Source of the DNA: JANWWM01 sp046292465
Lineage (GTDB): Bacteria; Bacteroidota; Chlorobiia; Chlorobiales; Thermochlorobacteraceae
NCBI GenBank assembly: GCA_046292465.1
Contig: JBKBRB010000002.1
Span: 124,001-188,000, forward strand
Length of the DNA stretch: 64,000 nucleotides
Direction of reading: 5' to 3'
Under the pieces are notes generated by a model. The model searched no databases. It had not been told where the DNA came from and saw only the letters and a list, made by a program, of their open reading frames with translations. Every line of letters begins with the position of its first letter. Position 1 is the stretch's first letter. The translations under genes were made by a program, and so were the position numbers. Positions 35,220 to 42,811 of the stretch are shown one piece after another.

Positions 35220-36065
35220 TTAAAACGATGTCAGTTGTGCTTTGCGCTTGCGTGCATGCGACTCTGCATCTTGGCTATCGATTTTGCCTATGCTGGCTGT
35301 TTCCCAATCGCCATACATTGGATTTGGCAACACGATGAAACGCTTGCCGAATCGGTCTTTGAGCCGCTCAACTTCGCGATTGCGTTCATCTGCCGACTTA
35401 TGCTCGAAGGCTTCGCTGAAATCGGCAAGGTTATCGCCACAGAGCAAGATGACTTCGTAGTTTTGAGCCACTTTTTGCCTTCGTGCTTCTTTGCTCGGAT
35501 AATCTGCTCTCAGTAGCAAGTGCGCGCTATCGGCAAATGGGAATTTCCACAGTTGAAGATTTTGCAAGGTTGCGGCAAAAAGCGATTGGCTTCGATTCGA
35601 GATGTAAAAGACCTCCACGCCTTTTTGCTTTGCCTCATCGAGAAATTCCAGTGCGCCCGGCGTCGGTCGTGCCTTGGCTAAGCGGCACCACTCTTCCCAA
35701 TATGCAGGGTGCGTTGTATCGCGCTCAATCAACTTCGCTTGATGTGGCGAATTATCCAGCACAGTTTCGTCGATATCGACGATGATTGCTTTAGGCTTTT
35801 GCGTTTTTGTTTTAATGGCTTCGTTCAAGCGCAACGCGGCTAATTGATAGGCTTGGTAGTAAAGGGCTTTCGCTTCGCCTGACTGCTGTTGCCACAGTGT
35901 CGCCATCACGGTTTGCTCTGCAACTGACTCGTGCTTTTCAACCATAGACGTTTTCACAAGTGCGCGCGTCGGCACAGGCTCAGATTGGTCTCTCGCCAAA
36001 TAAAACACCAAGAAAAAAACGCCGATAGCCAGCGTCATCAAGAGCGTAAATGTTGTTCGGTTCAT
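35220..36065 (-). CDS. HAD acid phosphatase, lipoprotein e(P4)/class B-like
   Basis: A 281-residue phosphatase anchored or exported by one N-terminal helix (TLLMTLAIGVFFLVFYLA). Motif I is IIVDIDETVLDNSP with the nucleophile Asp and general-acid Asp; motif II is VFYISNRSQ; motif III covers VILLCGDNLADF. ALYYQAYQLAALRLNEA before the core matches the e(P4) group. These enzymes remove phosphate from nucleotides such as NMN or AMP outside the inner membrane. No lipobox Cys is visible, so it is more likely membrane-anchored. Confidence 0.88.
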   Translation of the reverse strand: MNRTTFTLLMTLAIGVFFLVFYLARDQSEPVPTRALVKTSMVEKHESVAEQTVMATLWQQQSGEAKALYYQAYQLAALRLNEAIKTKTQKPKAIIVDIDETVLDNSPHQAKLIERDTTHPAYWEEWCRLAKARPTPGALEFLDEAKQKGVEVFYISNRSQSLFAATLQNLQLWKFPFADSAHLLLRADYPSKEARRQKVAQNYEVILLCGDNLADFSEAFEHKSADERNREVERLKDRFGKRFIVLPNPMYGDWETASIGKIDSQDAESHARKRKAQLTSF

Positions 36066-36097
36066 GTGAGCACTTCTGTTTTTAGTTACACAACGAC

Positions 36098-36304
36098 TTA
36101 GCGGGCTTCGCTTAACGCTTTTTCAAACCACGATAGCACATTGCGCCAATGGGCTTCACCATAACAGCGAATGAAGTGAAGGGTATGCTCATTGCGCTTA
36201 TCGCGCAAGGCTTCTATGCGTTGTTGGATGTAGGACTTCGTCAATGCGATGCCACAATCTTCTGTAATGCATCGCCGCCATTCTGAATAACTTTGTGGAA
36301 TCAT
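36098..36304 (-). CDS. Small conserved-looking protein of unknown function
   Basis: A 68-residue soluble protein, MIPQSYSEWRRCITEDCGIA..., helical and rich in charged and aromatic residues, ending HWRNVLSWFEKALSEAR. Its ATG overlaps the stop of the MORN lipoprotein gene (ATGA at 36301-36304), which supports it as a real gene. I recall similar short proteins in FCB genomes but no function. Confidence 0.6.
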   Translation of the reverse strand: MIPQSYSEWRRCITEDCGIALTKSYIQQRIEALRDKRNEHTLHFIRCYGEAHWRNVLSWFEKALSEAR

Positions 36305-36867
36305 TTCTCGTCCGTTTGTGCGGTTTTATAGATGATTTCGTTTCGCTTAATACCGTTTTCATACTCTTCGACTTTCAGGACTCTGCCACGCTTATCCCAA
36401 AATGTCCAGTTCCCGATTGCAGTGTCGTTTTGATAGTGCGCCTCTTGGCAGAGCACAGAATCTTCGTGCCAATAAAGCCATTTGCCGTGCTTTTTGCCGT
36501 TGGCGTAAGTTTCGGAGCGGCATCGTGAGCCATTTTCATGGAAGAATGTCCAAACAGAGAGCAAGTCGTTGTGCTCTTGTTGATACTCGCCTTCGCAAAG
36601 TTTTCTACCGCTGAAATCCCAGTAAGTCCATTTGCCTGTGGGCAAGCCGCGCTCGTCGTAGTGCTCAATGCTTTGCAGTTGTCCATTGGCAAACCAGGTC
36701 GAACAGATGCCAATCTTGACCAATCGTCCGTCCTGCAATCGCTTTGCTGTAAAGACGGCTCTTGGCTGTCCGTTCAAGTAGAGCCATCGATTTTCGCCTT
36801 CTCTCACACATGCTGACAGCAGCATCGATAGGCATGCCAAAAGCCAAATTTGTTTAGTCTTTGCCAT
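36301..36867 (-). CDS. MORN-repeat lipoprotein
   Basis: A 188-residue lipoprotein (LACLSMLLSAC) with repeated MORN-variant units: GICSTWFANGQLQSIEHYDE, GLPTGKWTYWDFSGRKL, LLSVWTFFHENGSRCRSETY, GKKHGKWLYWHEDSVL and AIGNWTFWDKRGRVLKVEEY. Such toxin-antitoxin YwqK-type repeats form extended beta sheets and occur in many Bacteroidetes surface proteins; no function can be given. It overlaps the preceding polyferredoxin gene by 14 bases and the following small gene by 4, so the three are one transcription unit under the operator at 37430. Confidence 0.8.
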   Translation of the reverse strand: MAKTKQIWLLACLSMLLSACVREGENRWLYLNGQPRAVFTAKRLQDGRLVKIGICSTWFANGQLQSIEHYDERGLPTGKWTYWDFSGRKLCEGEYQQEHNDLLSVWTFFHENGSRCRSETYANGKKHGKWLYWHEDSVLCQEAHYQNDTAIGNWTFWDKRGRVLKVEEYENGIKRNEIIYKTAQTDEK

Positions 36868-37423
36868 CTTGCTGTGGCTTTCGTTTTAGGCAGTAGTTTT
36901 TTGCCGCTCCGACGGCAATGCCGAAGGGACAGAGGTAATGACAAGCACCACGTTTGCCGAACAGCATCACTGAAAACCCAATCAGCGTCAGAATGATGAA
37001 GTGTCCTGCCTGAACGAAGAGATTATCATCGCCTTGCAGGGGCAAGTGAATTGGCAGTTCACCTTCGCTGAACATGGTGTCTGTAAAGAGCCACACGAGC
37101 GGCGTCCAAATGACGAGCACAAAGAGCACGAGATATTGAGAAATTTTGGGGTTAAACGAGACACGTTTTTTGGCAATCGGCTCGAGCCAATCTTGCACGC
37201 CGCCGAGCCAACAGAAATTCGCGCATACCCAGCGTCCACTTCGCGCCGCCCAAAGAATGACCGCTGTCCAAAACGCTAAGCCAAACAATGCCCACCAGAT
37301 ATTTGGAACGGTAAACTTGATGATGAAAATATGCACAATAACCGTCGTGGCTTGTAGAATCAAGCGTCGGCGCAGGTCTTTATGCCGTTTTTCCGACACT
37401 TTCGGCGTTACTGATACGTTCAT
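36854..37423 (-). CDS. NapH/NosR-like membrane polyferredoxin, shortened
   Basis: A 189-residue protein with about four helices. The two conserved loops of the NapH/CcoG/NosR membrane domain are present in altered form: GRWVCANFCWLGGVQDWLEP (CxxxC, where the consensus is CGWxCPxG) and GKRGACHYLCPFGIAVGAAK (CxxxCPFG). The soluble 4Fe-4S ferredoxin domain usually found after them is missing. Relatives pass electrons across the membrane to maturation systems, for example with NosF/NosY ABC proteins. It starts only 6 bases from a Zur-like palindrome and has no clear ribosome site. Confidence 0.75.
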   Translation of the reverse strand: MNVSVTPKVSEKRHKDLRRRLILQATTVIVHIFIIKFTVPNIWWALFGLAFWTAVILWAARSGRWVCANFCWLGGVQDWLEPIAKKRVSFNPKISQYLVLFVLVIWTPLVWLFTDTMFSEGELPIHLPLQGDDNLFVQAGHFIILTLIGFSVMLFGKRGACHYLCPFGIAVGAAKNYCLKRKPQQDGKD

Positions 37424-37429
37424 TTTTAC

Positions 37430-37444
37430 TGCAAACGATTTGCA
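37430..37444 (-). promoter_or_regulatory. Zur-like operator before polyferredoxin gene
   Basis: TGCAAACGATTTGCA differs at two centre positions from the 15-mer at 33061 and 39681 and keeps both TGCAAA/TTTGCA arms. It lies 6 bases upstream of the start codon, so a bound repressor would cover the initiation region or act as a roadblock. No clear -10/-35 pair was found. Confidence 0.65.
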
Positions 37445-37477
37445 TTTACAAAAAAAGTAAAAAAAATACTTGTTGCT

Positions 37478-38179
37478 CTAATCGCGCATATACTCGAGAT
37501 AAAGTTTTTCTAAATCGGCGTGGCGTGCATCGTCAGCGTTTAAGATGGCAACGAGTTCGCCATGTTTCATAATGCCCAAGCGCGCCGCAATTTCCTTTGC
37601 GCGAAAAAGGTCGTGCGTTGCCATCAGCACCGCGACGCCTCTTTGAGCAAGACTTTTCAAGCGTTCAGAAAATTCGAACGAGGCTTTCGGGTCTAAGCCG
37701 CTGGTTGGTTCGTCGAGTAAGAGTGCTTTGGCGTCTTTGGCAAGCGCAATCGCAATGCCCACTTTTTGTCGCATTCCTTTCGAGTAGGTGCTGACGCGCT
37801 TTGAGTGGACTTCCTTCTCTAAACCTGCTTGCGAAAGCAAGTCTGAAAGGGCATCGATCGAATAAGTTTTGCCTGATAGAGTGGCGAAGTATTCCAAATT
37901 TTCAAGCCCTGTAAGGTTGGGGTAAAGCATAACAGTTTCGGGAATGTAGGCAAGGTGCTTTTTCGTCTCCAAGGGCTGTTGATGGACGCTAATTCCTGCA
38001 ATTTTCGCCTCGCCGCTTGTTGGCGCAAGAAAGCCTAAAAAGAGATTGATGGTTGTGGTTTTGCCCGCACCGTTTTGCCCAAGCAAACAGAAAATTTCAC
38101 CTGAATTTACTTTCAGATTCAATCCTTTAAGTGCGGGCGTTCCGTTGTAAGATTTCGTTAGGTCAATTGCCTCGAGCAT
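37478..38179 (-). CDS. ABC transporter ATP-binding protein (ABC-2/NosF type)
   Basis: A 233-residue ATPase: Walker A LLGQNGAGKTTTI near residue 36, Q-loop LAYIPETVMLYP, signature YSKGMRQKVGIA, Walker B ALLLDEPTSGLDP and H-loop VLMATHDLF. It belongs to the group that drives ABC-2 permeases such as NosY. No permease is adjacent; the two ABC-2 permeases at 30.1-33.0 kb lack an ATPase and carry the same operator, so they are the probable partners. The gene overlaps the upstream lipoprotein gene by 17 bases. Confidence 0.9.
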   Translation of the reverse strand: MLEAIDLTKSYNGTPALKGLNLKVNSGEIFCLLGQNGAGKTTTINLFLGFLAPTSGEAKIAGISVHQQPLETKKHLAYIPETVMLYPNLTGLENLEYFATLSGKTYSIDALSDLLSQAGLEKEVHSKRVSTYSKGMRQKVGIAIALAKDAKALLLDEPTSGLDPKASFEFSERLKSLAQRGVAVLMATHDLFRAKEIAARLGIMKHGELVAILNADDARHADLEKLYLEYMRD

Positions 38180-38378
38180 GGTTTTTGAGTGATTGTTCGT
38201 GTGCGGCTTTGGCTTTGATGAAGTCGCCTATGTTGTTAGCATGTGCGCCTGAATGTCCCATCATCAGTCCGCATGCGCATCGCAGTTGGGACGGTCTGCC
38301 GAATCCGCCGCTTTGCATTGTGCCGCACCCAGCCAGCAGTGCCGCACCGAGTATCAACATCACAATTTTTTTCATCAT
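38163..38378 (-). CDS. Small Cys/His/Met lipoprotein
   Basis: A 71-residue lipoprotein: MMKKIVMLILGAALLAGCG, then a short mature part with LRCACGLMMGHSGAHANN and a helical tail. The cluster of two Cys, two Met and two or three His looks like a metal site. It lies between the COG0523 GTPase and the ABC ATPase in one operon, the place occupied by metallochaperone lipoproteins in nos-type clusters. No family match is claimed. The start could be the second Met. Confidence 0.65.
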   Translation of the reverse strand: MMKKIVMLILGAALLAGCGTMQSGGFGRPSQLRCACGLMMGHSGAHANNIGDFIKAKAAHEQSLKNHARGN

Positions 38379-38400
38379 CGTTTAGCGGTTGTGTGTTCAG

Positions 38401-39627
38401 TTATGCTTCTTGAAACTGCCAATCGGGGAACGGGTCAATATAAGTTTCCCAAACGGATTCGCCTTGTGCCATTTCGTCAGGCGTGAGCAAGGCTTCTTCA
38501 AGGCGCGCGATGATTTCGGCTTTGTCCATACCCACGCCAATGAACACAAGTTCTTGGCGTCGGTCGCCATACTTACCGACGAAACTTGCTTCAATTTCGC
38601 GTTTGAGTTCATCGTCGACGCCCCACTGCGATTTTGGCACGCTTGCCCACCACGAGCCTGCCGACGAGAGATTCAGCGCGCCACCGGCTTGCGCCCATTC
38701 GCCGACCGTTTTCATGCGCGTTGCAAGCCAAAAGAATCCTTTTGAGCGAACCACGCCTTTCCATGCGTCAGCATCTTGCACCAAATTCCACAGCCGTGTT
38801 GGGTGAAACGGCTTTCGCGCACCGAATACAAAACTTGAAATGCCATATTCTTCCGTTTCGGGCGTGTGTTCGCCGCGCATTTCTTTGAGCCACATTGGCG
38901 CGTTTGCCGCTTCCTCAAAATTAAACTTGCCTGTGTTCAAGACTTTCTCGAGCGGAACTTTTCCAAAAACGGCTTCAACAATTTCTGCGCGTGGATTCAA
39001 GGCATGAATAACGGCTTTCACTTGCGCCTTTTCCGACTCTGAAACGCGGTCGAGCTTATTGAGCACAACTACATCACAAAACTCGACTTGTTCGACGAGC
39101 AGGTCGGCAATGGTGCGATGGTCATCTTCTCCCAACGCCTGTCCGCGTCGTTTCAAGAAGTCGGCACGCTGATATTCGTAAAGAAAATTAGACGCATCGA
39201 CGACGGTAACCATAGTATCGAGGCGTGCAATATCGGAAAGGCTTCTGCCTTGTTCGTCTTCGAACGTGAAGGTTTCGGCGACGGGCAACGGTTCAGAAAT
39301 GCCTGTGGATTCAATCACAAGGTAATCGAAGCGACCTTCGCGTGCGAGTTTGGCGACTTCGATAAGCAAGTCTTCGCGCAAGGTGCAACAAATACAGCCG
39401 TTCTGCATCTCGACGAGTTTTTCATCGGTGCGCGAAAGTTTTGCTCCGCCTTGTTTAATCAACGCGGCATCGATGTTGACTTCGCTCATATCGTTGACAA
39501 TCACGGCAACCTTTTTGCCTTCGCGATTGGCAAGAATGTGATTGAGAAGCGTCGTTTTGCCCGCGCCCAAAAATCCTGACAAAACCGTTACGGGTAGTTT
39601 CTTTATGGGTGTGATTTTCTTTGCCAT
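38401..39627 (-). CDS. COG0523 (CobW-like) GTPase, zinc metallochaperone type
   Basis: A 408-residue G3E GTPase that hands zinc to client proteins in zinc-poor cells. It has Walker A SGFLGAGKTTLL, the metal motif MQNGCICCTLREDLL (CxCC), ESTGISEPLPVAE, VVLNKLDRV and the C-terminal CobW_C domain (GVVRSKGFFWLATRM...ELVFIGVGMD). The long C-terminal form with SAGSWWASVP matches the ZigA/YciC group. The ATG at 39627 begins the conserved part; a GTG at 39648 is possible. A Zur-like operator and a Bacteroidetes-type promoter lie upstream, and the gene leads an operon with a lipoprotein and an ABC ATPase. Confidence 0.93.
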   Translation of the reverse strand: MAKKITPIKKLPVTVLSGFLGAGKTTLLNHILANREGKKVAVIVNDMSEVNIDAALIKQGGAKLSRTDEKLVEMQNGCICCTLREDLLIEVAKLAREGRFDYLVIESTGISEPLPVAETFTFEDEQGRSLSDIARLDTMVTVVDASNFLYEYQRADFLKRRGQALGEDDHRTIADLLVEQVEFCDVVVLNKLDRVSESEKAQVKAVIHALNPRAEIVEAVFGKVPLEKVLNTGKFNFEEAANAPMWLKEMRGEHTPETEEYGISSFVFGARKPFHPTRLWNLVQDADAWKGVVRSKGFFWLATRMKTVGEWAQAGGALNLSSAGSWWASVPKSQWGVDDELKREIEASFVGKYGDRRQELVFIGVGMDKAEIIARLEEALLTPDEMAQGESVWETYIDPFPDWQFQEA

Positions 39628-39680
39628 TTGAATAAACTTTTCTTGCACTTTTCCGAAAGGTAACTGTGATTTTTAAGAAT

Positions 39681-39731
39681 TGCAAATCATTTGCATTTTC
39701 AAAATTAGCGAACAAGTCTTCTTCATTCAAG
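39681..39731 (-). promoter_or_regulatory. Promoter and Zur-like operator of COG0523 operon
   Basis: On the minus strand CTTGAA (39731-39726) and TAATTTTG (39707-39700) fit the Bacteroidetes -33/-7 form (TTTG, N19, TAnnTTTG). Directly downstream, where transcription should start, is the perfect palindrome TGCAAATCATTTGCA (39681-39695), identical to the site at 33061. Confidence 0.7.
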
Positions 39732-39909
39732 CCTGATTATTTTGGAAACTTTATTCAACAAAAAAGTTTTTTCTTGCTTGATTTTTGATTCCAAAAGTCG
39801 TTTTGGGCGACTTCACTTTTCTCAAAAACGCTTGTAAACACAAGGAGATTCGGGGCATCGAGCGTATTTTACCGATGTCAAGTTTTTACTTCAAGGAAGG
39901 AGTTATACA

Positions 39910-40827
39910 ATGAATAAGCAACAAATTCTGCTCGCACTTGCCCTGCTTTACATCATCTCGCAAGTTGTTTTGCTCGTTACCGTCGGCAAAGATTTAGAGT
40001 TGATTGTAATTTCGCTCGGCGTATTTATCGCCAGTGTCGTCGTGGTGATGATGGTCGGCGAAATTTCAATCGGTCGCCCTGTCATAGAGAGCGTCTCGAT
40101 GCGCCGTGCCGAACGCCCCAAAGCCGAACAAGAAAAAATGATTCGTGAAGGCTACCAAATTGACGACGAATTTTTGAAGAAAAAGCGTTTTGATTTTTTC
40201 CGAGGACACGAAAAATATACAGCACCGCCATGTTCATCATCGGCTTCGGCTTCTGAATCTGCATCAGAGAAAACACCACAAGAAAAGTTGAGAGCGGGCT
40301 TAATCGCACAAGCCCCCATGTTTGGCGGCATTGAAAAACTTGGGGCGATGCTTGAAAAAACTGATGACGCAAAAGTGCTCAAAATGCTCCGGCAATTTGG
40401 ATATCAAGATGTAAGCGCAGCGGAAGTGCGTATCATTGTGGCTGAGATTATCAAAGGCGAGACGAACGCTCCTGAATCTGGAAGTGGCAACGGCACTTAC
40501 CGCTTACCTACATCGCTCAACACGGTTGATTTTTATGACTACATTAAGCGATGCATGTCGGGCAACGATATGGAATCTAAACGCGAAGCACCGACGATTA
40601 CAGGCATGGAGATTTTAGAACAAGCCTCTGCAACGATTGAGGGCAACTCTTTACGTGCGATGGTCAGAATGCGCGGCGTTCATAAGGGCGGTGGCGTTAG
40701 GAAGTGCAACTCCTGCCAATTCTATCAAGCCAACACGATGCTCTGCACGAAAATCGGATTGGAAGTCGAGCACAACGATGTTTGCGATGGTTGGACAGCG
40801 AATGTGGCTTATCAAGCGTTTCGCTAA
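39910..40827 (+). CDS. Membrane protein with C-terminal Cys4 cluster, unknown
   Basis: A 305-residue protein with two N-terminal helices (ILLALALLYIISQVVLLVTV and LELIVISLGVFIASVVVVMM), a charged linker with a Ser-rich stretch (PCSSSASASESASE), a helical middle, and a C-terminal cluster KCNSCQFYQANTMLCTKIGL...NDVCDGW (CxxC, C, C). Similar Cys4 knobs end in CDxW in some Fe-S or zinc proteins. The start is well supported by AAGGAAGGAG upstream. Upstream is a 260-base gap with the COG0523 promoter on the other strand and an AAGTCG/CGACTT hairpin (39795-39813). Function unknown. Confidence 0.75.
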   Translation: MNKQQILLALALLYIISQVVLLVTVGKDLELIVISLGVFIASVVVVMMVGEISIGRPVIESVSMRRAERPKAEQEKMIREGYQIDDEFLKKKRFDFFRGHEKYTAPPCSSSASASESASEKTPQEKLRAGLIAQAPMFGGIEKLGAMLEKTDDAKVLKMLRQFGYQDVSAAEVRIIVAEIIKGETNAPESGSGNGTYRLPTSLNTVDFYDYIKRCMSGNDMESKREAPTITGMEILEQASATIEGNSLRAMVRMRGVHKGGGVRKCNSCQFYQANTMLCTKIGLEVEHNDVCDGWTANVAYQAFR

Positions 40828-40850
40828 GCGTTTATCGTTTTTGCGATTAA

Positions 40851-41627
40851 ATGCCGAAACCGCTTTCGCTCGCTCAACATAAGTTTTATGTGCGCCTGCG
40901 CCGCGAAAAAAAAGTGCGCGACGCAGAGCGTTTATTTCTTGCCGAAGGCATACGCACGATTTCCGAACTGCTCAAAGCCGCGCCACAATCGCTTCTCGCG
41001 CTTATTCAAACTCAATCCTCTGATTTCATAACAGTTCCGAGCGAAAAAGTTTTCATCGCTTCTTCAAAGCAATTTTCTGCGCTCTCCGACACCGAACATT
41101 CACAAGGCGTGATTGGCATTTTTGAGCAACCGACTGTTTCGCCTCAAACTCTTTTCAAAACGCTTGAAACAAAAGCCTCGTCGGTCGTGCTCGTTCTTGA
41201 CGATGTGCAAGACCCGGGCAACCTTGGCACACTAATTCGCACGGCGGCGTGGTTTGGTGTCGATGCCGTGATTGCAAGCGGCGGAACGGCAGATTTTTTC
41301 AATCCGAAAGTCGTGCGCTCAACGGCGGGCAGTCTCTTTGCGCTTTCGCTTTATCGGAGCGCGTCTTTAAGCGATGACCTCGCCAGTCTACAAAAAATTG
41401 GATTCACGATTTATGGCGCGGCGATGGCGGGGGAAGATTTTCTTGCTACGTCCTTTTCGGCAAAAACAGCTCTTGTTATCGGCAATGAAGCCAATGGCAT
41501 TTCCGAACATGTTCGTCAGTCTCTTCACAAAGAAATTACCATTACGGGTCATCGCAACAAGGTCGAATCGCTCAACGCCGCCGTTTCAGCCGGAATTTTA
41601 CTCTCTCGAATTTGCCTGCACAAATAA
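40851..41627 (+). CDS. TrmH/SpoU family RNA 2'-O-methyltransferase
   Basis: A 258-residue SPOUT enzyme that methylates a ribose in tRNA or rRNA with S-adenosylmethionine. The N-terminal domain (LAQHKFYVRLRREKKVRDAE, FLAEGIRTISELL) binds RNA. The knotted domain has motif 1 LVLDDVQDPGNLGTLIRTA with the catalytic Arg, motif 2 ALVIGNEANGISEHV, and motif 3 ESLNAAVSAGILL. RlmB-like and TrmH-like members are not separable here. It begins 23 bases after the preceding gene on the same strand. Confidence 0.92.
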   Translation: MPKPLSLAQHKFYVRLRREKKVRDAERLFLAEGIRTISELLKAAPQSLLALIQTQSSDFITVPSEKVFIASSKQFSALSDTEHSQGVIGIFEQPTVSPQTLFKTLETKASSVVLVLDDVQDPGNLGTLIRTAAWFGVDAVIASGGTADFFNPKVVRSTAGSLFALSLYRSASLSDDLASLQKIGFTIYGAAMAGEDFLATSFSAKTALVIGNEANGISEHVRQSLHKEITITGHRNKVESLNAAVSAGILLSRICLHK

Positions 41628-41698
41628 GCCTCGCAATGCTTAATTTTGACGCAAGTTTTTCAGATAAACCTTCATTCAAATTCAACCTTATATTCAAC

Positions 41699-41908
41699 AT
41701 GAAATTGACTTGGAACGACGCCGAAGAAATTGGCATCGCACTGCAAGAAAAATATCCCAACATCGACCCGCTCACCGTCCGTTTTACAGATTTGCATCAA
41801 TATGTGTTAGGATTAGAGGGATTCAGCGACGACCCGAAAGCCTCGAACGAGTCGAAGTTAGAAGCGATTCAAATGGCGTGGTATGAAGAGTGGAAATCCA
41901 ATCATTAA
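41699..41908 (+). CDS. iscX: Fe-S assembly protein IscX
   Basis: A 69-residue acidic protein, MKLTWNDAEEIGIALQEKYP, with DPLTVRFTDLHQYVLGLEGF, ESKLEAIQMAWYEEW; this is the full length and pattern of IscX (YfhJ), which binds iron and tunes the cysteine desulfurase IscS. No isc/suf operon is adjacent. The ATG at 41699 is chosen since upstream residues overlap the methyltransferase end and are not conserved. Confidence 0.93.
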   Translation: MKLTWNDAEEIGIALQEKYPNIDPLTVRFTDLHQYVLGLEGFSDDPKASNESKLEAIQMAWYEEWKSNH

Positions 41909-41935
41909 TTCAACAACCCAACTAGGATTCGAGTC

Positions 41936-42181
41936 ATGACAGAACGCGAAATTCAAATGAATCTTCTGCGCACCGTTAAATCTTATCAAGACTCCAACAA
42001 CGGCGCACACATGCCGTTTGAACTGCTCTGCTCTCAACTTCAACTTTCAGCCGAAGAAGTGCAAAAACACTTACGCGCACTCAAAAACACTGACTGCATT
42101 CGCTACACACAAGACGATAAAACATATGTGCCTTTGCTCGTCGAGATTTCACGCAACGGCATCAATCGCCTTAAAGGCTAA
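41936..42181 (+). CDS. Small winged-helix-like protein
   Basis: An 81-residue protein: EIQMNLLRTVKSYQDSNNG, PFELLCSQLQLSAEEVQKHL, RALKNTDCIRYTQDDKTYVP. The pattern helix-helix-recognition helix-wing resembles a winged HTH domain, perhaps of DNA-binding type, without an effector domain. It follows iscX by 27 bases on the same strand and may be co-transcribed with it. No specific family is recognised. Confidence 0.65.
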   Translation: MTEREIQMNLLRTVKSYQDSNNGAHMPFELLCSQLQLSAEEVQKHLRALKNTDCIRYTQDDKTYVPLLVEISRNGINRLKG

Positions 42182-42201
42182 CCTCTTTACGGCTAATCTC
42201 T

Positions 42202-42666
42202 TCACGCCTTTGCATCTTGATTGACTGCCGACATTTTCGACAAAATCTCATTGGCAAAATCAATCGGGCTTTGCGGATTATTCTTTTCGGCAAGTCCAAA
42301 GATTTTTTCTGCGATAATTTCAGAACGAAGCAGTCGCAACTTTAACTGTGGCATGTAGAGCAACGCTGCCGAGAGTTCAGGTCCGCCACAGATGATAAAC
42401 GTGGCGACTTTTTTTCCTGCCAACATTTTCAAAAGATTGCTTTGATTGAGCGCGCCTGAAAGGCTTGGAGAGAGTTGAAGGTTATAAATCGGCGAGCCAA
42501 GCAAAACGAGGTCGAACTCTTCTAAAAAACTGTAATCGGCACGTGGTGGCGTTTTGGCTTTCTCAACGTAAAATCCGTTTTTAACCAAATGCTCGCCGAT
42601 GGCATCAATAATGCGGTCGGTCGAGCCGCCTGTGGAAAGAGCATCGTAAAGAATAATTGCTTTCAT
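42202..42666 (-). CDS. Flavodoxin-like protein
   Basis: A 154-residue flavodoxin-fold protein: MKAIILYDALSTGGSTDRII is the phosphate-binding loop (T/S-x-T/S-G-x-T form with STGGST), FDLVLLGSPIYNLQLSP is the 60s loop, and GKKVATFIICGG the third strand segment. It probably binds FMN and carries electrons or forms a flavin-dependent oxidoreductase. Start at 42666; neighbours on the other strand are not related. Confidence 0.8.
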   Translation of the reverse strand: MKAIILYDALSTGGSTDRIIDAIGEHLVKNGFYVEKAKTPPRADYSFLEEFDLVLLGSPIYNLQLSPSLSGALNQSNLLKMLAGKKVATFIICGGPELSAALLYMPQLKLRLLRSEIIAEKIFGLAEKNNPQSPIDFANEILSKMSAVNQDAKA

Positions 42667-42811
42667 CTTTGTGAAGTTTAGTGATTTTCAGTTCGAACAA
42701 GTTTATTGCTTTTTTGAACGTTCTCCAATCTTCATTGCTCGGGGCGAAATTTGAAAAGAGAATTGCGTATCTTCGATTCTTAAAATTCACTTCGCAGAAA
42801 TCACTCGTAGT

